A stretch of DNA of 64,000 nucleotides from Serratia sp. Ag1 (lineage in GTDB: Bacteria > Pseudomonadota > Gammaproteobacteria > Enterobacterales > Enterobacteriaceae). The DNA lies in NCBI RefSeq assembly GCF_000743355.1, contig NZ_JQEI01000011.1, positions 121,791-185,790 on the forward strand, given 5' to 3'. Under the pieces are notes generated by a model. The model had not been told where the DNA came from. It made no database searches and saw only the letters and a program-made list of their open reading frames with translations. Of the stretch, positions 53,272 to 64,000 are shown piece after piece (the stretch's first letter is position 1; each line of letters begins with the position of its first letter). Both the position numbers and the translations under genes were made by a program.

Positions 53272-54102
53272 TTATGATTTCTGGCCTAAAGTCACGCGAT
53301 CGTTGCCGCCATAGTCGCGGCAGGTTTCAATAGCTTTAAATCCTGCTTCCTTCAATAACGCCCTCACGCTTTCCCCTTGCTGCCAGCCATGCTCCAGCAA
53401 CAACCAACCCTGTGGCTGCAGGTGATCAAGCGCTTGCTGTGCGATTAGCGCCAGATCTGCCAGCCCGTTCTGGTCGGCAACCAGTGCGCTGCTGGGTTCA
53501 AAGCGCACATCCCCCTGTGCCAGATGAGGATCGGTGGCATCAATATAAGGCGGATTACTGGCGATCAGCGCAAACCGCTGCCCAGCAACCGGCGTAAACC
53601 AACTACCCTGCATGAAAGAAGCGTTACCGATCGCTAATTTCTGCGCATTATGCTGCGCCAGAGTGACTGCCCCAGGTTGCAGATCGATCCCAATTACCTG
53701 ACAATCCGGGCGCTCACTGGCCAGCGCCAACGCGATCGCGCCAGTGCCCGTGCCCAAATCGAGGATCGCACAAGGCTCGGCGGGCAAACGCTCTAGCGCC
53801 AGCTCCACCAGGCATTCAGTATCCGGGCGTGGGATCAGGGTGGCGGGCGACACCGAGAGCGGCAACGACCAAAACTCCCGCTCCCCCACCAGATAGGCTA
53901 CCGGTTCACCGCGTTCACGGCGTGCCAACAACGTGGCCAGTTGCTCGGTTTGCTGCGGCGTCAGCAGGGTTTCGCCAAACGCCATCAGGAACGTGCGGGC
54001 ACGCCCGGTCACAAAACCCAACAGAATTTCCGCATCACGCCTGGCGCTTTCACTCGCCGTCAGGCGGGCAACGGCGGCCTTCAGCCAGGTTTGATAATCC
54101 AT
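53272..54102 (-). CDS. prmC: Release-factor glutamine methyltransferase
   Basis: 276 residues. N-terminal helical domain, then Rossmann methyltransferase: SAM motif ILDLGTGTGAIALAL near 113-127 and NPPY motif ASNPPYID near 183-190. Methylates the Gln of the GGQ motif in release factors. Overlaps the prfA stop by 1 bp. Confidence 0.96.
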   Translation of the reverse strand: MDYQTWLKAAVARLTASESARRDAEILLGFVTGRARTFLMAFGETLLTPQQTEQLATLLARRERGEPVAYLVGEREFWSLPLSVSPATLIPRPDTECLVELALERLPAEPCAILDLGTGTGAIALALASERPDCQVIGIDLQPGAVTLAQHNAQKLAIGNASFMQGSWFTPVAGQRFALIASNPPYIDATDPHLAQGDVRFEPSSALVADQNGLADLALIAQQALDHLQPQGWLLLEHGWQQGESVRALLKEAGFKAIETCRDYGGNDRVTLGQKS

Positions 54103-55187
54103 TACTCAGGCTCTGCCGACAGCGCAGCCAACTGATCAGCCTGATATTCCTGCACGATCGGCTGAATCAGCATGTCCAGCTTACCTTCCATCACTTCATC
54201 CAAGCGGTAAAGCGTCAGGTTGATGCGGTGATCGGTCACGCGCCCCTGCGGGAAATTGTAGGTGCGGTTACGGTCAGAACGATCGCCCGTGCCCAACAGG
54301 TTGCGCCGGGTTGACGCTTCTGCCTGCTGGCGTTTCGCCATTTCGGCAGCACGGATACGCGCACCGAGCACCGACATCGCTTTGGCTTTGTTCTTATGCT
54401 GCGAACGCTCGTCCTGACATTCCACTACAATGCCGGTTGGCAAGTGAGTAATACGGATCGCCGAATCGGTGGTGTTAACGTGCTGACCACCGGCACCGGA
54501 GGAACGAAAGGTGTCAATGCGCAGTTCGCTGGGGTTAATCTCTGGCAGTTCGGCTTCCGGTATTTCTGGCATCACGGCTACGGTGCAGGCAGAAGTATGA
54601 ATACGGCCCTGCGACTCGGTTTCCGGCACGCGCTGCACGCGGTGCCCACCCGATTCAAATTTCAACTGGCCATAAACACCATCACCAGAAACCTTGGCGA
54701 TCACCTCTTTGTAACCACCGTGTTCACCTTCGTTGGCACTCATGATCTCCACGCGCCAGCGGCGCATTTCGGCATAACGGCTGTACATGCGGAACAGATC
54801 GCCTGCGAAAATAGCCGCTTCGTCGCCGCCCGTGCCTGCACGCACTTCCAAAAAGCAACTGCGCTCATCGTCTGGATCTTTCGGCAACAGTAAAACCTGC
54901 AACTGCTGTTCCAGCTCTTCAGCAACGGTTTTAGCCTGCTTCAGCTCATCCTGCGCCATTTCACGCATTTCTGGATCGTCCAGCATCATTTCTGCCGTTG
55001 CTAAATCCTCCTGCACCTGACGCCATTCCAGGAAACAGCGGCTGACATCGGTCAACTGCGCGTATTCACGCGACAATGCGCGAAACCGATCCTGATCGGC
55101 AATAACCCCGGCATCGCCGAGCAGCGCCTGTACTTCTTCATGGCGCTCTTGTAACGCTTCCAGTTTGGCAACAATAGAAGGCTTCAT
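54102..55187 (-). CDS. prfA: Peptide chain release factor 1
   Basis: 361 residues. GGQ motif in [18 protein letters not shown] near 227-244. The stop-codon recognition region is in the domain before it. Terminates translation at UAA and UAG; substrate of the neighbouring PrmC. Confidence 0.98.
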   Translation of the reverse strand: MKPSIVAKLEALQERHEEVQALLGDAGVIADQDRFRALSREYAQLTDVSRCFLEWRQVQEDLATAEMMLDDPEMREMAQDELKQAKTVAEELEQQLQVLLLPKDPDDERSCFLEVRAGTGGDEAAIFAGDLFRMYSRYAEMRRWRVEIMSANEGEHGGYKEVIAKVSGDGVYGQLKFESGGHRVQRVPETESQGRIHTSACTVAVMPEIPEAELPEINPSELRIDTFRSSGAGGQHVNTTDSAIRITHLPTGIVVECQDERSQHKNKAKAMSVLGARIRAAEMAKRQQAEASTRRNLLGTGDRSDRNRTYNFPQGRVTDHRINLTLYRLDEVMEGKLDMLIQPIVQEYQADQLAALSAEPE

Positions 55188-55224
55188 GCGTGGTTTTAAA
55201 CCCCGTTAATGAGAGAAAACTAAG

Positions 55225-56481
55225 CTAATCCAGCCCGAGGCTGTCGCGTAAAATGTGCAACCGCTCCATGTCGCCATCGCTGGCGGCCTGTTGGAGGGAT
55301 TTGGTGGGAGCATGAATGAGACGATTGGTCAATTTGCGAGTCAGTTCCTGAATAACCAACTCAACGTCCGCCCCCTGCGCAATGGCAGACAGCGCTTTCG
55401 ATTCCATTTCCAGACGAACCTGTTCGGCCTGCGAACGGTAATCACGAATGGTCTCCGTCGCGCCCTGCGAACGCAACCAGGCCATAAAATTGATGCTTTC
55501 CTGCTCAACGATCGACTCCGCCTGCACCGCCGCCGCCTGACGCTGTGCCAGGTTGTTCTGAATAATAGCGTGCAGATCGTCCACGCTGTACAGATAGGCG
55601 TTCGCCAGTTTGCCGACTTCAGGTTCAATATCACGCGGTACCGCGATGTCCACCAACAGCATCGGCTGATTGCGGCGTGCTTTCAGGGCGCGCTCCACCA
55701 TGCCTTTACCGATAATCGGCAGCGGGCTGGCGGTAGAGCTGATGATAATATCGGCGTCTGCCAAGCGTTCATCGATCTCCGGCAGAGTAATCACCTCCGC
55801 CCCCACTTCTTTCGCCAATAGCTGGGCGCGTTCGCGGGTGCGATTGGCGATAATCATATGCTTGACTTTGTGCTCACGCAGATGGCGTGCCACCAGTTCG
55901 ATGGTTTCACCAGCCCCCACCAGCAACACGTTCAGTTCGGCCAGAGACTCGAAAATCTGACGTGCCAAGGCGCAGGCGGCAAAGGCGACCGAAACTGCGC
56001 TGGCACCGATTTCAGTTTCAGTGCGGACGCGTTTGGCAACCGAGAAGGATTTTTGGAACAGGCGTTCAAGTTCGCCAGAAAGTGATTGGCCGCGTTGCGA
56101 GTCAGCAAAGGCTTTTTTGACCTGCCCAAGAATTTGCGGTTCACCCAATACCAATGAATCCAGGCCACTGGCGACGCGCATCAAATGGCTGACCGCCTCA
56201 TCCCCCTGGTGCCAATACACACTTTTGCTGACGTCTTCCGGGCGCAAATGATGGTATTCACATAGCCAATTGATCAACTGCTCGCGCAGGTGTTCCTGTT
56301 GCTCTACGCTGAGGTACAGTTCGGTACGGTTGCAGGTAGATAATACAACACCGCCCCGCACCAACGGCTGTTGGAGCAGGCTAGTCAGCGCTTGTTCGAT
56401 CGACTCTGGGGAGAAGGTTACCCGTTCTCGCAGAGAAACCGGTGCGGTTTTGTGATTAATACCTAACGCGAGCAGGGTCAT
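55225..56481 (-). CDS. hemA: Glutamyl-tRNA reductase
   Basis: 418 residues. Catalytic Cys50 in [19 protein letters not shown] site [17 protein letters not shown] near 192-208; C-terminal dimer helices. First enzyme of the C5 haem pathway. The N-terminal [14 protein letters not shown] is the region that confers regulated proteolysis in enteric bacteria. Divergent from lolB. Confidence 0.98.
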   Translation of the reverse strand: MTLLALGINHKTAPVSLRERVTFSPESIEQALTSLLQQPLVRGGVVLSTCNRTELYLSVEQQEHLREQLINWLCEYHHLRPEDVSKSVYWHQGDEAVSHLMRVASGLDSLVLGEPQILGQVKKAFADSQRGQSLSGELERLFQKSFSVAKRVRTETEIGASAVSVAFAACALARQIFESLAELNVLLVGAGETIELVARHLREHKVKHMIIANRTRERAQLLAKEVGAEVITLPEIDERLADADIIISSTASPLPIIGKGMVERALKARRNQPMLLVDIAVPRDIEPEVGKLANAYLYSVDDLHAIIQNNLAQRQAAAVQAESIVEQESINFMAWLRSQGATETIRDYRSQAEQVRLEMESKALSAIAQGADVELVIQELTRKLTNRLIHAPTKSLQQAASDGDMERLHILRDSLGLD

Positions 56482-56712
56482 TGCTTCGAGTAATACTTAT
56501 CTTGGTACGGGTTTTCATTAAGTGGCATTCTACTTGATGCTCGACCTCAATAAAAGCAACAACCGCATCTTCCAATCAATCGCTAGTATAGTTATTTCCT
56601 TGATGTGAGATGTTGAGTAACATTGCCGACGCCAGGGTTTACCGTGAACCTGAGTAGCAAAGAACTGGTTTCGCTCGACCCGCCCGTAAGGACAAAAGGA
56701 CAACAAAAAGTT

Positions 56713-57336
56713 ATGCCTATCCGCAAAGTTAATTTGCTTCGCCTGCTCCCGTTGGCCAGCCTGCTGCTGAGCGCCTGTACGCTGTTCAAACCGAGCGGCC
56801 CTGCCACCAGCCCAACCTCACCACAGTGGCGGGCGCACGAGCAGGCTGTGCAGCAGCTCGAGCAGTATCAGACCCGTGGCGCTTTCGCCTATCTGTCCGA
56901 TCAGAAAAAAGTCTACGCCCGCTTCTTCTGGCAACAATATACCCCCGATCGCTACCGGCTGTTGTTAACCAACCCGCTGGGCAGCACCGAGTTAGAACTT
57001 AACGTACAGAAAGAAGTGGTTCAGTTGAGTGATAGCCAAGGCAAGCGCTACACCAGCAACGATGCGGAAGAGATGATCCGCAAGCTGACCGGGATGGCCA
57101 TTCCTTTGAACAACCTGCGCCAATGGATGTTAGGTTTGCCAGGAGAAGCCACTGACTTCACCCTCGACGATCAGTACCGCCTGAGCAAGCTGACCTATCA
57201 GCAGGGCGCTCTCACCTGGACGGTGACTTATCAGGATTACGATTCCGATCAGCAACCGCCGTTGCCAAGCCGCCTTGAACTGCAACAGGGTGACCAGCGC
57301 ATCAAGCTGAAAATGGATAATTGGACGCTTAAATGA
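56713..57336 (+). CDS. lolB: Outer-membrane lipoprotein receptor LolB
   Basis: 207 residues from ATG 56713 (AAGGACAACAAAAAGTT upstream), same as E. coli; the frame is open further upstream without need. Lipobox LLLSAC with Cys near residue 22, mature part a half barrel with the [18 protein letters not shown] region. Receives lipoproteins from LolA and inserts them in the outer membrane. Overlaps ispE by 4 bp. Confidence 0.96.
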   Translation: MPIRKVNLLRLLPLASLLLSACTLFKPSGPATSPTSPQWRAHEQAVQQLEQYQTRGAFAYLSDQKKVYARFFWQQYTPDRYRLLLTNPLGSTELELNVQKEVVQLSDSQGKRYTSNDAEEMIRKLTGMAIPLNNLRQWMLGLPGEATDFTLDDQYRLSKLTYQQGALTWTVTYQDYDSDQQPPLPSRLELQQGDQRIKLKMDNWTLK

Positions 57337-58199
57337 TTCACCAATGGCCCTCTCCGGCAAAACTTAATCTGTTTCTTTATGTCACTGGCCGTCGCGCTGA
57401 CGGCTACCACCAACTACAGACACTGTTTCAATTCCTGGATTACGGCGATACCTTGACCATCGAACCACGCCAGGATGACCAGATCCAGCTATTGACGCCA
57501 GTTGCGGGCGTGCCAGATGAACAAAACCTGATCGTGCGTGCCGCCCGTTTGTTACAGCAATACTGCACTACCCACGCCATAGATACGCCGCCGCGTGGCG
57601 CTGATATCCGCATTGAAAAACGCCTGCCGATGGGGGGCGGGTTGGGGGGCGGTTCATCCAACGCGGCCACGGTGCTGGTTGCACTGAATGAATTGTGGCA
57701 TTGCGGCTTGTGCGACGAGCAGTTGGCAGCGTTGGGGCTGGATCTCGGGGCCGATGTACCGGTATTTGTGCGTGGGCATGCGGCGTTTGCTGAAGGCATC
57801 GGCGAACAACTGCAACCGGCAAATCCGGCAGAAAAGTGGTATTTGGTGGCCCACCCTGGCGTCAGTATCCCTACGCCCGTCATTTTTGCCGACCCTGAAT
57901 TAAAAAGAGACACCCCAATTCGCCCACTGAGTGCCCTCTTACAGGCTCCATACGCAAATGATTGCGAACCGATTGCAAGAAAACGTTTTCGCGAGGTTGA
58001 ACAGCTTCTTTCATGGCTGTTACAATATGCGCCGTCACGCCTGACTGGCACAGGTGCTTGTGTGTTTGCAGAATTCGACTCCGAGCCCGCCGCCCTTCAG
58101 GTGTTAAATCAAGCCCCGGCCTGGTTGCGTGGATTTGTAGCGCGTGGCGTTAACGTTTCACCACTACATCGCATCCGTTCAGGGCAGTCTGAGTCGTAG
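57333..58199 (+). CDS. ispE: 4-diphosphocytidyl-2-C-methyl-D-erythritol kinase
   Basis: 288 residues, GHMP kinase. Lys10 in [13 protein letters not shown] loop [15 protein letters not shown] near 93-107, Asp in DLGADVPVF. Phosphorylates CDP-ME in the MEP isoprenoid pathway. Coupled to lolB. Confidence 0.97.
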   Translation: MIHQWPSPAKLNLFLYVTGRRADGYHQLQTLFQFLDYGDTLTIEPRQDDQIQLLTPVAGVPDEQNLIVRAARLLQQYCTTHAIDTPPRGADIRIEKRLPMGGGLGGGSSNAATVLVALNELWHCGLCDEQLAALGLDLGADVPVFVRGHAAFAEGIGEQLQPANPAEKWYLVAHPGVSIPTPVIFADPELKRDTPIRPLSALLQAPYANDCEPIARKRFREVEQLLSWLLQYAPSRLTGTGACVFAEFDSEPAALQVLNQAPAWLRGFVARGVNVSPLHRIRSGQSES

Positions 58200-58234
58200 C
58201 TCAACGTTTCGCTGCGCAGGGTTATTTACACTAA

Positions 58235-59320
<1,086 letters not shown>

Positions 59321-59382
59321 TCTTCTGCCCGGCGTAGCCAACACCTGCGCCGCAGCGGTCGGTTAAGCCTGGCAGAAAACAA

Positions 59383-59419
59383 AAACCCGTTGAAGCGACA
59401 AGCAACAACGGGTTTTTTT
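59383..59419 (+). terminator. Terminator of prs
   Basis: AACCCGTTG (59384-59392) pairs with CAACGGGTT (59404-59412 region) and is followed by a run of seven T. A strong intrinsic terminator. Confidence 0.85.
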
Positions 59420-59470
59420 ATGCATTAATCTAAACCATCTTGCTGGCGGTTTTCCTTGGTGCAAAGCGGC

Positions 59471-59749
59471 TCAATGAGATGAATGATGCTGGTTGTTTTT
59501 GCAACGCTTATCAAAGTGTTTTACCCACCAATAACGGTCCGCCACCTGTTCACGCCCACCAATACGCGCCCCTACCAACCAAAGCAGTGCGCCGATGAAA
59601 ATGCTCATAACAGCACCGTGAGCAAAAAACTGCGGCAAATTGAGTTGTGAAACTTCAGCAAGAATGGAGTATCCAACACCCACCACCATCACCACCATTC
59701 CCAACCCCATTAGAACGTTGCCCATTAAGCCAGCGTTTCTACGTTTCAT
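59471..59749 (-). CDS. ychH: YchH stress-induced membrane protein
   Basis: 92 residues from ATG 59749 (MKRRNAGLMGNVLMGLGM, preceded by GAGGTGGC). Two membrane helices (about 9-30 and 42-62) and a His-rich tail (KNNQHHSSH). E. coli YchH, between prs and pth, is linked to biofilm and stress. Function is not defined. Confidence 0.9.
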   Translation of the reverse strand: MKRRNAGLMGNVLMGLGMVVMVVGVGYSILAEVSQLNLPQFFAHGAVMSIFIGALLWLVGARIGGREQVADRYWWVKHFDKRCKNNQHHSSH

Positions 59750-60063
59750 ATGCCACCTCCATCGCGTCATGTGCCAACTCGGGATAACACACAAATTGTT
59801 AACCCACTTCGATAAGTTAAGTATAGGCATTCTTACAATAAGGGTATTGCGTTAAGGCTCACAAATGACAAATAAATATCGACAAATCTTTACGCAACGC
59901 TAAAAATTAGCTAACAAATTGAATGATTTCCCTAATGTATTATCTACTTTCGCGCCAGTAGCCCCCATTAAGCGGGAAACATCACGATCAGGGCTTTTGT
60001 CATTCAGCGTGCCGACAGGTAAACTACCGTCCTTTCCATTATCCTGATCATAGTGAATCCCTC
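59750..60063. other. ychH-pth divergent intergenic region
   Basis: Presumed promoters of both genes. No further gene or repeat is evident. Confidence 0.4.
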
Positions 60064-60654
60064 GTGAGCAGTATCAAATTGATTGTTGGCCTGGCAAATC
60101 CGGGCGCAGAATATGCCCATACGCGGCACAATGCGGGTGCGTGGTATGTCGATTTATTGGCACAGCGCCACAACCAACCGTTGAAGGAAGAGAGCAAATT
60201 CTTCGGCTACAGCGCCCGCTTGAATTTGGCAGGCAACGATGTTCGGTTGCTGGTCCCGACCACCTTTATGAATCTCAGTGGAAAGGCCGTCGCTGCTATC
60301 GCAACTTTTTATCGAATCCAGCCAGAAGAGATTCTGGTCGCCCACGACGAGTTAGACTTGCCACCGGGAGTGGCCAAGCTAAAACTGGGTGGCAGTAACG
60401 GCGGCCATAACGGTTTGAAAGATATTCAAAGCAAGCTTGGCAATACCCCGAACTTTTATCGTTTACGCATTGGTATCGGCCACCCCGGCGACAGAAACAA
60501 AGTCGTAGGGTTTGTGCTTGGCAAACCGCCGTTAACAGAGCAAAAGCTGATTGATGATGCTATTGATGAGTCACTGCGTTGTACGGAGATTTTATTGCAG
60601 GAAGGCATGACAAAAGCCATGAACCGTTTACATACATTTAAGGCCACTCTCTAA
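60064..60654 (+). CDS. pth: Peptidyl-tRNA hydrolase
   Basis: 196 residues from GTG 60064 ([24 protein letters not shown]). Catalytic His in TRHNAG near residue 22, FMNLSGKAV, and the GHNGLKD loop near 115-121. Releases tRNA from prematurely dropped peptides. Confidence 0.97.
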   Translation: MSSIKLIVGLANPGAEYAHTRHNAGAWYVDLLAQRHNQPLKEESKFFGYSARLNLAGNDVRLLVPTTFMNLSGKAVAAIATFYRIQPEEILVAHDELDLPPGVAKLKLGGSNGGHNGLKDIQSKLGNTPNFYRLRIGIGHPGDRNKVVGFVLGKPPLTEQKLIDDAIDESLRCTEILLQEGMTKAMNRLHTFKATL

Positions 60655-60659
60655 CAGCA

Positions 60660-60698
60660 AGGCCAAACGAGAGTAAGAACACTCGTTTGGCTTATTTT
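60660..60698 (+). terminator. Terminator of pth
   Basis: GCCAAACGAG (60662-60671) pairs with CTCGTTTGGC (60682-60691), followed by TTATTTTC. Confidence 0.8.
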
Positions 60699-60925
60699 CT
60701 CATTGGGCAAAAACGGCAAAACTTGCTTGGCGCACAGTATGGCTGAGTCGCCTGCCCACCACTTTGTAGCGTAACGCCAGGTACTGCGCCCTCTTTCGCC
60801 TCTTTTGCTGCATGAAAAGGCCGTTCAATCAACGTCTTTTTACGTTCGTTACGGAAGTGAATAATAAATGATATGACGGATAGCAATAAGAGTATCGGCG
60901 CCAGAAATGCATAGACTCCATTCAT
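60692..60925 (-). CDS. Small single-helix membrane protein
   Basis: 77 residues. One N-terminal membrane helix (GVYAFLAPILLLLSVISFIIHF), a basic segment after it (RNERKKT), so a predicted N-out/C-in topology, and a C-terminus with three Cys (YCAPSKFCRFC) that could bind a metal. Not recognised. GGGAGAA 7-8 nt upstream of the ATG supports translation. Converges on the pth terminator. Confidence 0.55.
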   Translation of the reverse strand: MNGVYAFLAPILLLLSVISFIIHFRNERKKTLIERPFHAAKEAKEGAVPGVTLQSGGQATQPYCAPSKFCRFCPMRK

Positions 60926-61756
60926 GGAATAGTTTCTCCCTTGGATATTAATATATCAAAAATAATGTGCGAATATTATATGAAAAAAATTACCTCAACA
61001 ATAGCAACTGATAAATTTACAATTCTTAAGTTTCCTTGCTGGAGATAATTGAGAAATATCTCAGCAAAGCGAGAAATATCTTAAATAAACCAAATAGCTA
61101 TTTTTTGCTGATTAAACTGTAGCCTAGTTACACTAAATTTAATATAAACGAAAAGCGATACAAGACAATTCTTATTTTGCTTAAATTTTAATCTTTTCAA
61201 TTTCATACCCTACTGCCGCTATCGGCCTTGTAAACAGTAGGGACAAGTGCTCCCCCTGATTATCTTGCCGCTCAACAGCCATAAAAACAGATCAATTTTT
61301 AATCAAAAAATTCACTATCACCTTTATACACTAAATAATTCGAGTCAGTATTGGCCTACTGAGCCACATACTTTCTTAAGCTAAAATTTTAAATGACCCT
61401 GCGATAGTATCATCAAATTATTAGTGTTTAATGGCTAATTACAGAATACCCTTAGTTACCAATAGTACATCCGAATTAATACAACGTATTTTAAGAATAG
61501 TTAAATTATATTTCACATTATAACATTCATTAAAAATGAAACAATTGTACTTGATACCGTCTACCCAATTGATGGATCATTAATTGCTTAATCAATGCAC
61601 AGCCGAATCTGAATACAAATGCGTTAGCAGCACACCCGGCAACTGTCAGATCGAGATAAGCACGCATTACGTGTATAATAGTGAGATAACTTTACCATTT
61701 ATGCAGTGGGTTAGTTTTAACCCACTGATAGCTAAGATATTTAAGGTGACATAAAC
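60926..61756. other. AT-rich intergenic region upstream of ychF
   Basis: About 830 bp without a supported gene. It contains a MITE-end remnant (TAAATAATTCGAGT near 61331) and, close to ychF, a TATAAT box at 61674-61679 that is the probable -10 of ychF with a poor -35. It is unusually long for a core-gene gap. Confidence 0.5.
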
Positions 61757-62848
61757 ATGGGATTCAAATGCGGTATTGTCGGTCTGCCTAACGTTGGCAA
61801 ATCCACCTTGTTCAATGCGTTGACTAAAGCGGGTATTGAAGCAGCCAACTTCCCGTTCTGTACCATTGAGCCTAACACGGGTGTGGTGCCGATGCCCGAT
61901 CCGCGTCTGGATCAGTTGGCCGAGATAGTTAAGCCTCAGCGTATTCTCCCCACCACCATGGAATTTGTGGATATTGCAGGTTTGGTAAAAGGGGCTTCTA
62001 AAGGCGAAGGTTTGGGTAACCAGTTCCTGACCAATATCCGCGAAACCGAAGCAATTGGCCACGTGGTGCGCTGTTTTGAAAACGACAACATTATCCATGT
62101 CAATAACCGGGTCGATCCCGCCGACGATATTGAAGTGATCAATACCGAGTTGGCACTCTCTGACCTGGATACTTGCGAACGTGCCATTCATCGTGTCCAG
62201 AAGAAAGCCAAAGGCGGTGACAAAGACGCTAAAGCCGAACTGGCAGCACTGGAGAAATGTCTGCCACAGTTAGAAAATGCTGGCATGCTGCGCGCGCTGG
62301 ATCTGACGGCTGAAGACAAAGCCGCCATCCGTTACCTGAGCTTCCTGACGCTGAAACCGACCATGTACATCGCTAACGTCAACGAAGACGGTTTCGAGAA
62401 TAACCCATACCTGGATAAAGTGCGTGAAATTGCAGCAGCGGAAGGTTCCGTCGTTGTGGCTGTTTGCGCCGCTGTCGAATCTGACATTGCTGAACTGGAA
62501 GATGAAGATCGCGCCGAGTTTATGGCTGAACTGGGATTGGAAGAGCCAGGATTAAACCGTGTCATTCGTGCGGGTTACGAATTGCTGAATTTACAAACCT
62601 ACTTCACCGCAGGTGTAAAAGAAGTGCGGGCCTGGACGATCCCGGTTGGTGCAACCGCGCCACAGGCTGCAGGCAAGATCCACACCGATTTTGAAAAAGG
62701 CTTTATCCGCGCACAGACCATCTCTTTTGAAGACTTTATTGCCTACAAAGGTGAACAAGGTGCTAAAGAGGCCGGTAAAATGCGTTCGGAAGGTAAAGAC
62801 TATATCGTTAAAGATGGCGATGTAATGAACTTCCTGTTTAACGTCTAA
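61757..62848 (+). CDS. ychF: YchF/OLA1-family ATPase
   Basis: 363 residues, family size. G1 [13 protein letters not shown] at 9-21; switch [20 protein letters not shown]4 is NVNE instead of NKxD, the reason YchF prefers ATP. C-terminal TGS domain. Redox-regulated, ribosome-associated. Ends in FLFNV as usual. Confidence 0.98.
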   Translation: MGFKCGIVGLPNVGKSTLFNALTKAGIEAANFPFCTIEPNTGVVPMPDPRLDQLAEIVKPQRILPTTMEFVDIAGLVKGASKGEGLGNQFLTNIRETEAIGHVVRCFENDNIIHVNNRVDPADDIEVINTELALSDLDTCERAIHRVQKKAKGGDKDAKAELAALEKCLPQLENAGMLRALDLTAEDKAAIRYLSFLTLKPTMYIANVNEDGFENNPYLDKVREIAAAEGSVVVAVCAAVESDIAELEDEDRAEFMAELGLEEPGLNRVIRAGYELLNLQTYFTAGVKEVRAWTIPVGATAPQAAGKIHTDFEKGFIRAQTISFEDFIAYKGEQGAKEAGKMRSEGKDYIVKDGDVMNFLFNV

Positions 62849-62905
62849 ATGGTTTTGCTCGTCGCATGACATCTCATGACGAGTCATAAAGGCCAATAAA
62901 CCTTA

Positions 62906-62938
62906 TAAAATCCACGGAATTGCGTGGATTTTTGTTTT
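62906..62938 (+). terminator. Terminator of ychF
   Basis: AAATCCACG and CGTGGATTT form a 9-bp stem (62908-62932) followed by TTTGTTTTTA. Confidence 0.8.
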
Positions 62939-62987
62939 TATGTCGTCTCACGTGATTTCATGAAAGCGCAGTAAAAAATGAGTACGT

Positions 62988-63032
62988 AGGTGAGTACAAT
63001 CAGTTCCCATCTCCGCTTTAGGTGAGTACAAT
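62988..63032 (+). promoter_or_regulatory. Direct repeats upstream of the integrase gene
   Basis: AGGTGAGTACAAT occurs at 62988-63000 and 63019-63032 region (32-bp spacing), with a partial ATGAGTAC just before. Such iterated sites upstream of int may be arm-type or regulator sites. This is the boundary between ychF and the element. Confidence 0.4.
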
Positions 63033-63062
63033 AACGGTATAAGAAATGTACAAGGATACGTT

Positions 63063-63938
63063 ATGCTCACTGATGTACAATGCCGCACTGCTAAACCGAA
63101 AGAAAAACTCTATCGACTCAACGACTTCAACGGCCTGTATCTCGAAGTTAAACCCAACGGCAAGAAAGCATGGCGTTATCGGTTCAAACTTAGCGGCAAA
63201 TCCAGCATGTTTGCGCTGGGTGAATATCCAACGGTGAAACTTGGCGAAGCGCGAGAAAAATGTGAACTGGCACGCAAACAGGTTATGGAAGGAATCAACC
63301 CTGCACAAGCAAGGCAGTTAGACAAAATCCGCAAGGTTAACGATGCATCCAACACTTTTGAGCTCATCGCCAAAGAGTGGTTGCAGATGAAGGACTGGGC
63401 GGAAATCACCAAAATACGCCGCCTTGATATGCTTGAGCGCGTAGTATTCCCGTCAATTGGTCGGCTCCCTGTTAGGGAAATCACACCCCATCACATTTTG
63501 AAAATACTACAAGAAACAGCGAAACGCGGGGCACCTACCGTCGCCGCTGAAGCCAGACGTACCATCTCATCTGTTTTTGAGTTGGCTGTAGCTACTCTAA
63601 GAGCAGATAGCGATCCCGTCTGGCCTGTACGCAAAGCAATTCCAGCAAATAAAACTCAGCATAAGCAGGCATTAAATCAGCAGCAAATCGGGAAGCTATT
63701 AAGCAACTTCGATAACAGCCGTGGCACATACCAGGTTAACTATTGCATGTGGTTGATGTGGTGGACGCTGGCGCGCCCCGCAGAAGTTACAGAAGCAGAG
63801 TGGTCTGAATTCGACTTAGAAAAAGCACTATGGACCATACCGGCAACTCGAATGAAAGCCCGGCGAGAGCATGTGTCAAAACCACCGCCTAATGACCGCT
63901 TTTCCACATTTATTTTGTCCGGTTTTCCTCATTTCTGA
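63063..63938 (+). pseudogene. P4-type tyrosine integrase, truncated
   Basis: 291 residues as read, against about 400 for the family. The N-terminal DUF4102 arm-binding domain (MLTDVQCRTAKPKEKLYRLND) and core-binding domain are intact. The catalytic domain retains the first Arg (TLARPAEVTEAEWSEFD) and the beta-hairpin Lys (RMKARREHV), then diverges at residue 272 into SKPPPNDRFSTF and stops. The His-x-x-Arg and Tyr motifs are lost, so it is inactive. Sequence after about 63880 does not continue the family, which suggests an insertion or deletion junction there. Confidence 0.85.
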
Positions 63939-64000
63939 TGTCCGCTTGTAGCATTCAGTTTTCTGTGTTTTTCTCCTCTATTGTTTTGGCTAACGTGCCA

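Overview
The window looks like a chromosome segment from a member of the Enterobacterales, most likely Yersiniaceae and plausibly Serratia. This rests on recognisable gene blocks (grxB-yceB, ycdY-ycdX-ghrA-tRNA-Ser, dauA/kdsA-sirB1-sirB2-prmC-prfA-hemA/lolB-ispE-prs/pth-ychF). It also rests on a dispersed palindromic element whose ends read CCCAAAATAATTCGA, which I associate with Serratia and Yersinia. No database search was possible, so genus level is an inference.

Layout. 1-3.8 kb holds core genes: the 3' end of grxB, the lipoprotein yceB, ycdY, ycdX, ghrA and a tRNA-Ser(GGA). 3.8-11.9 kb starts with a tRNA-linked repeat array and continues with a complete yhfSTUVWXYZ-type operon (including php), with two matching palindromes that look like operators. 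11.9-18.3 kb is a complete nrfABCDEFG operon for formate-dependent respiratory nitrite ammonification. 18.6-38.1 kb is a single large minus-strand gene set of 17 genes. It begins with a two-partner-secretion pair (a short 852-residue TpsA and its TpsB pore). Next come a phosphopantetheinyl transferase, ketoreductase, dehydratase, ACP, a GcvT-fold protein, a ketosynthase-chain-length-factor fusion, a third ketosynthase and a degenerate ketosynthase-like protein. It ends with a LolDE-like ABC transporter, a periplasmic TPR-like protein, a LolA-like carrier, an outer-membrane barrel, a FabD-like acyltransferase and a polytopic membrane protein. 38.1-41.9 kb is AT-rich and gene-poor: a LuxR-type regulator, one uncertain ORF and an orphan LysM fragment of an invasin-like protein. 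A second tRNA-Ser(GGA) with its own repeat array lies at 41.9-42.4 kb. 42.5-49.4 kb is a mosaic of accessory genes (a GC-rich SF1 helicase with an apparent frameshift near its start, a small membrane protein, two VOC proteins, a LysE exporter, a NUDIX hydrolase). 49.4-62.9 kb is conserved core. The window ends in a truncated P4-type integrase next to ychF.

The most interesting region is 18.6-38.1 kb. The enzyme set is that of a highly reducing type II polyketide/fatty-acid synthase: KS-CLF, KR, DH, ACP, AT and a dedicated PPTase, but no enoyl reductase. That predicts a polyene or otherwise unsaturated acyl product. The co-encoded ABC transporter, LolA-like carrier and beta-barrel suggest delivery of the lipid to the outer membrane. 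Placing a secreted TpsA beta-helix protein at the head of the same operon suggests that the lipid and the exoprotein act together at the cell surface. I know of no described system with this full composition.

A second notable signal is that both tRNA-Ser genes are followed by three copies of a 168-170 bp unit. Each unit ends in a near-copy of the last 19 nt of the tRNA and carries several hairpins. This architecture parallels the rtT repeats after E. coli tyrT. The two arrays are homogenised internally but differ from each other.
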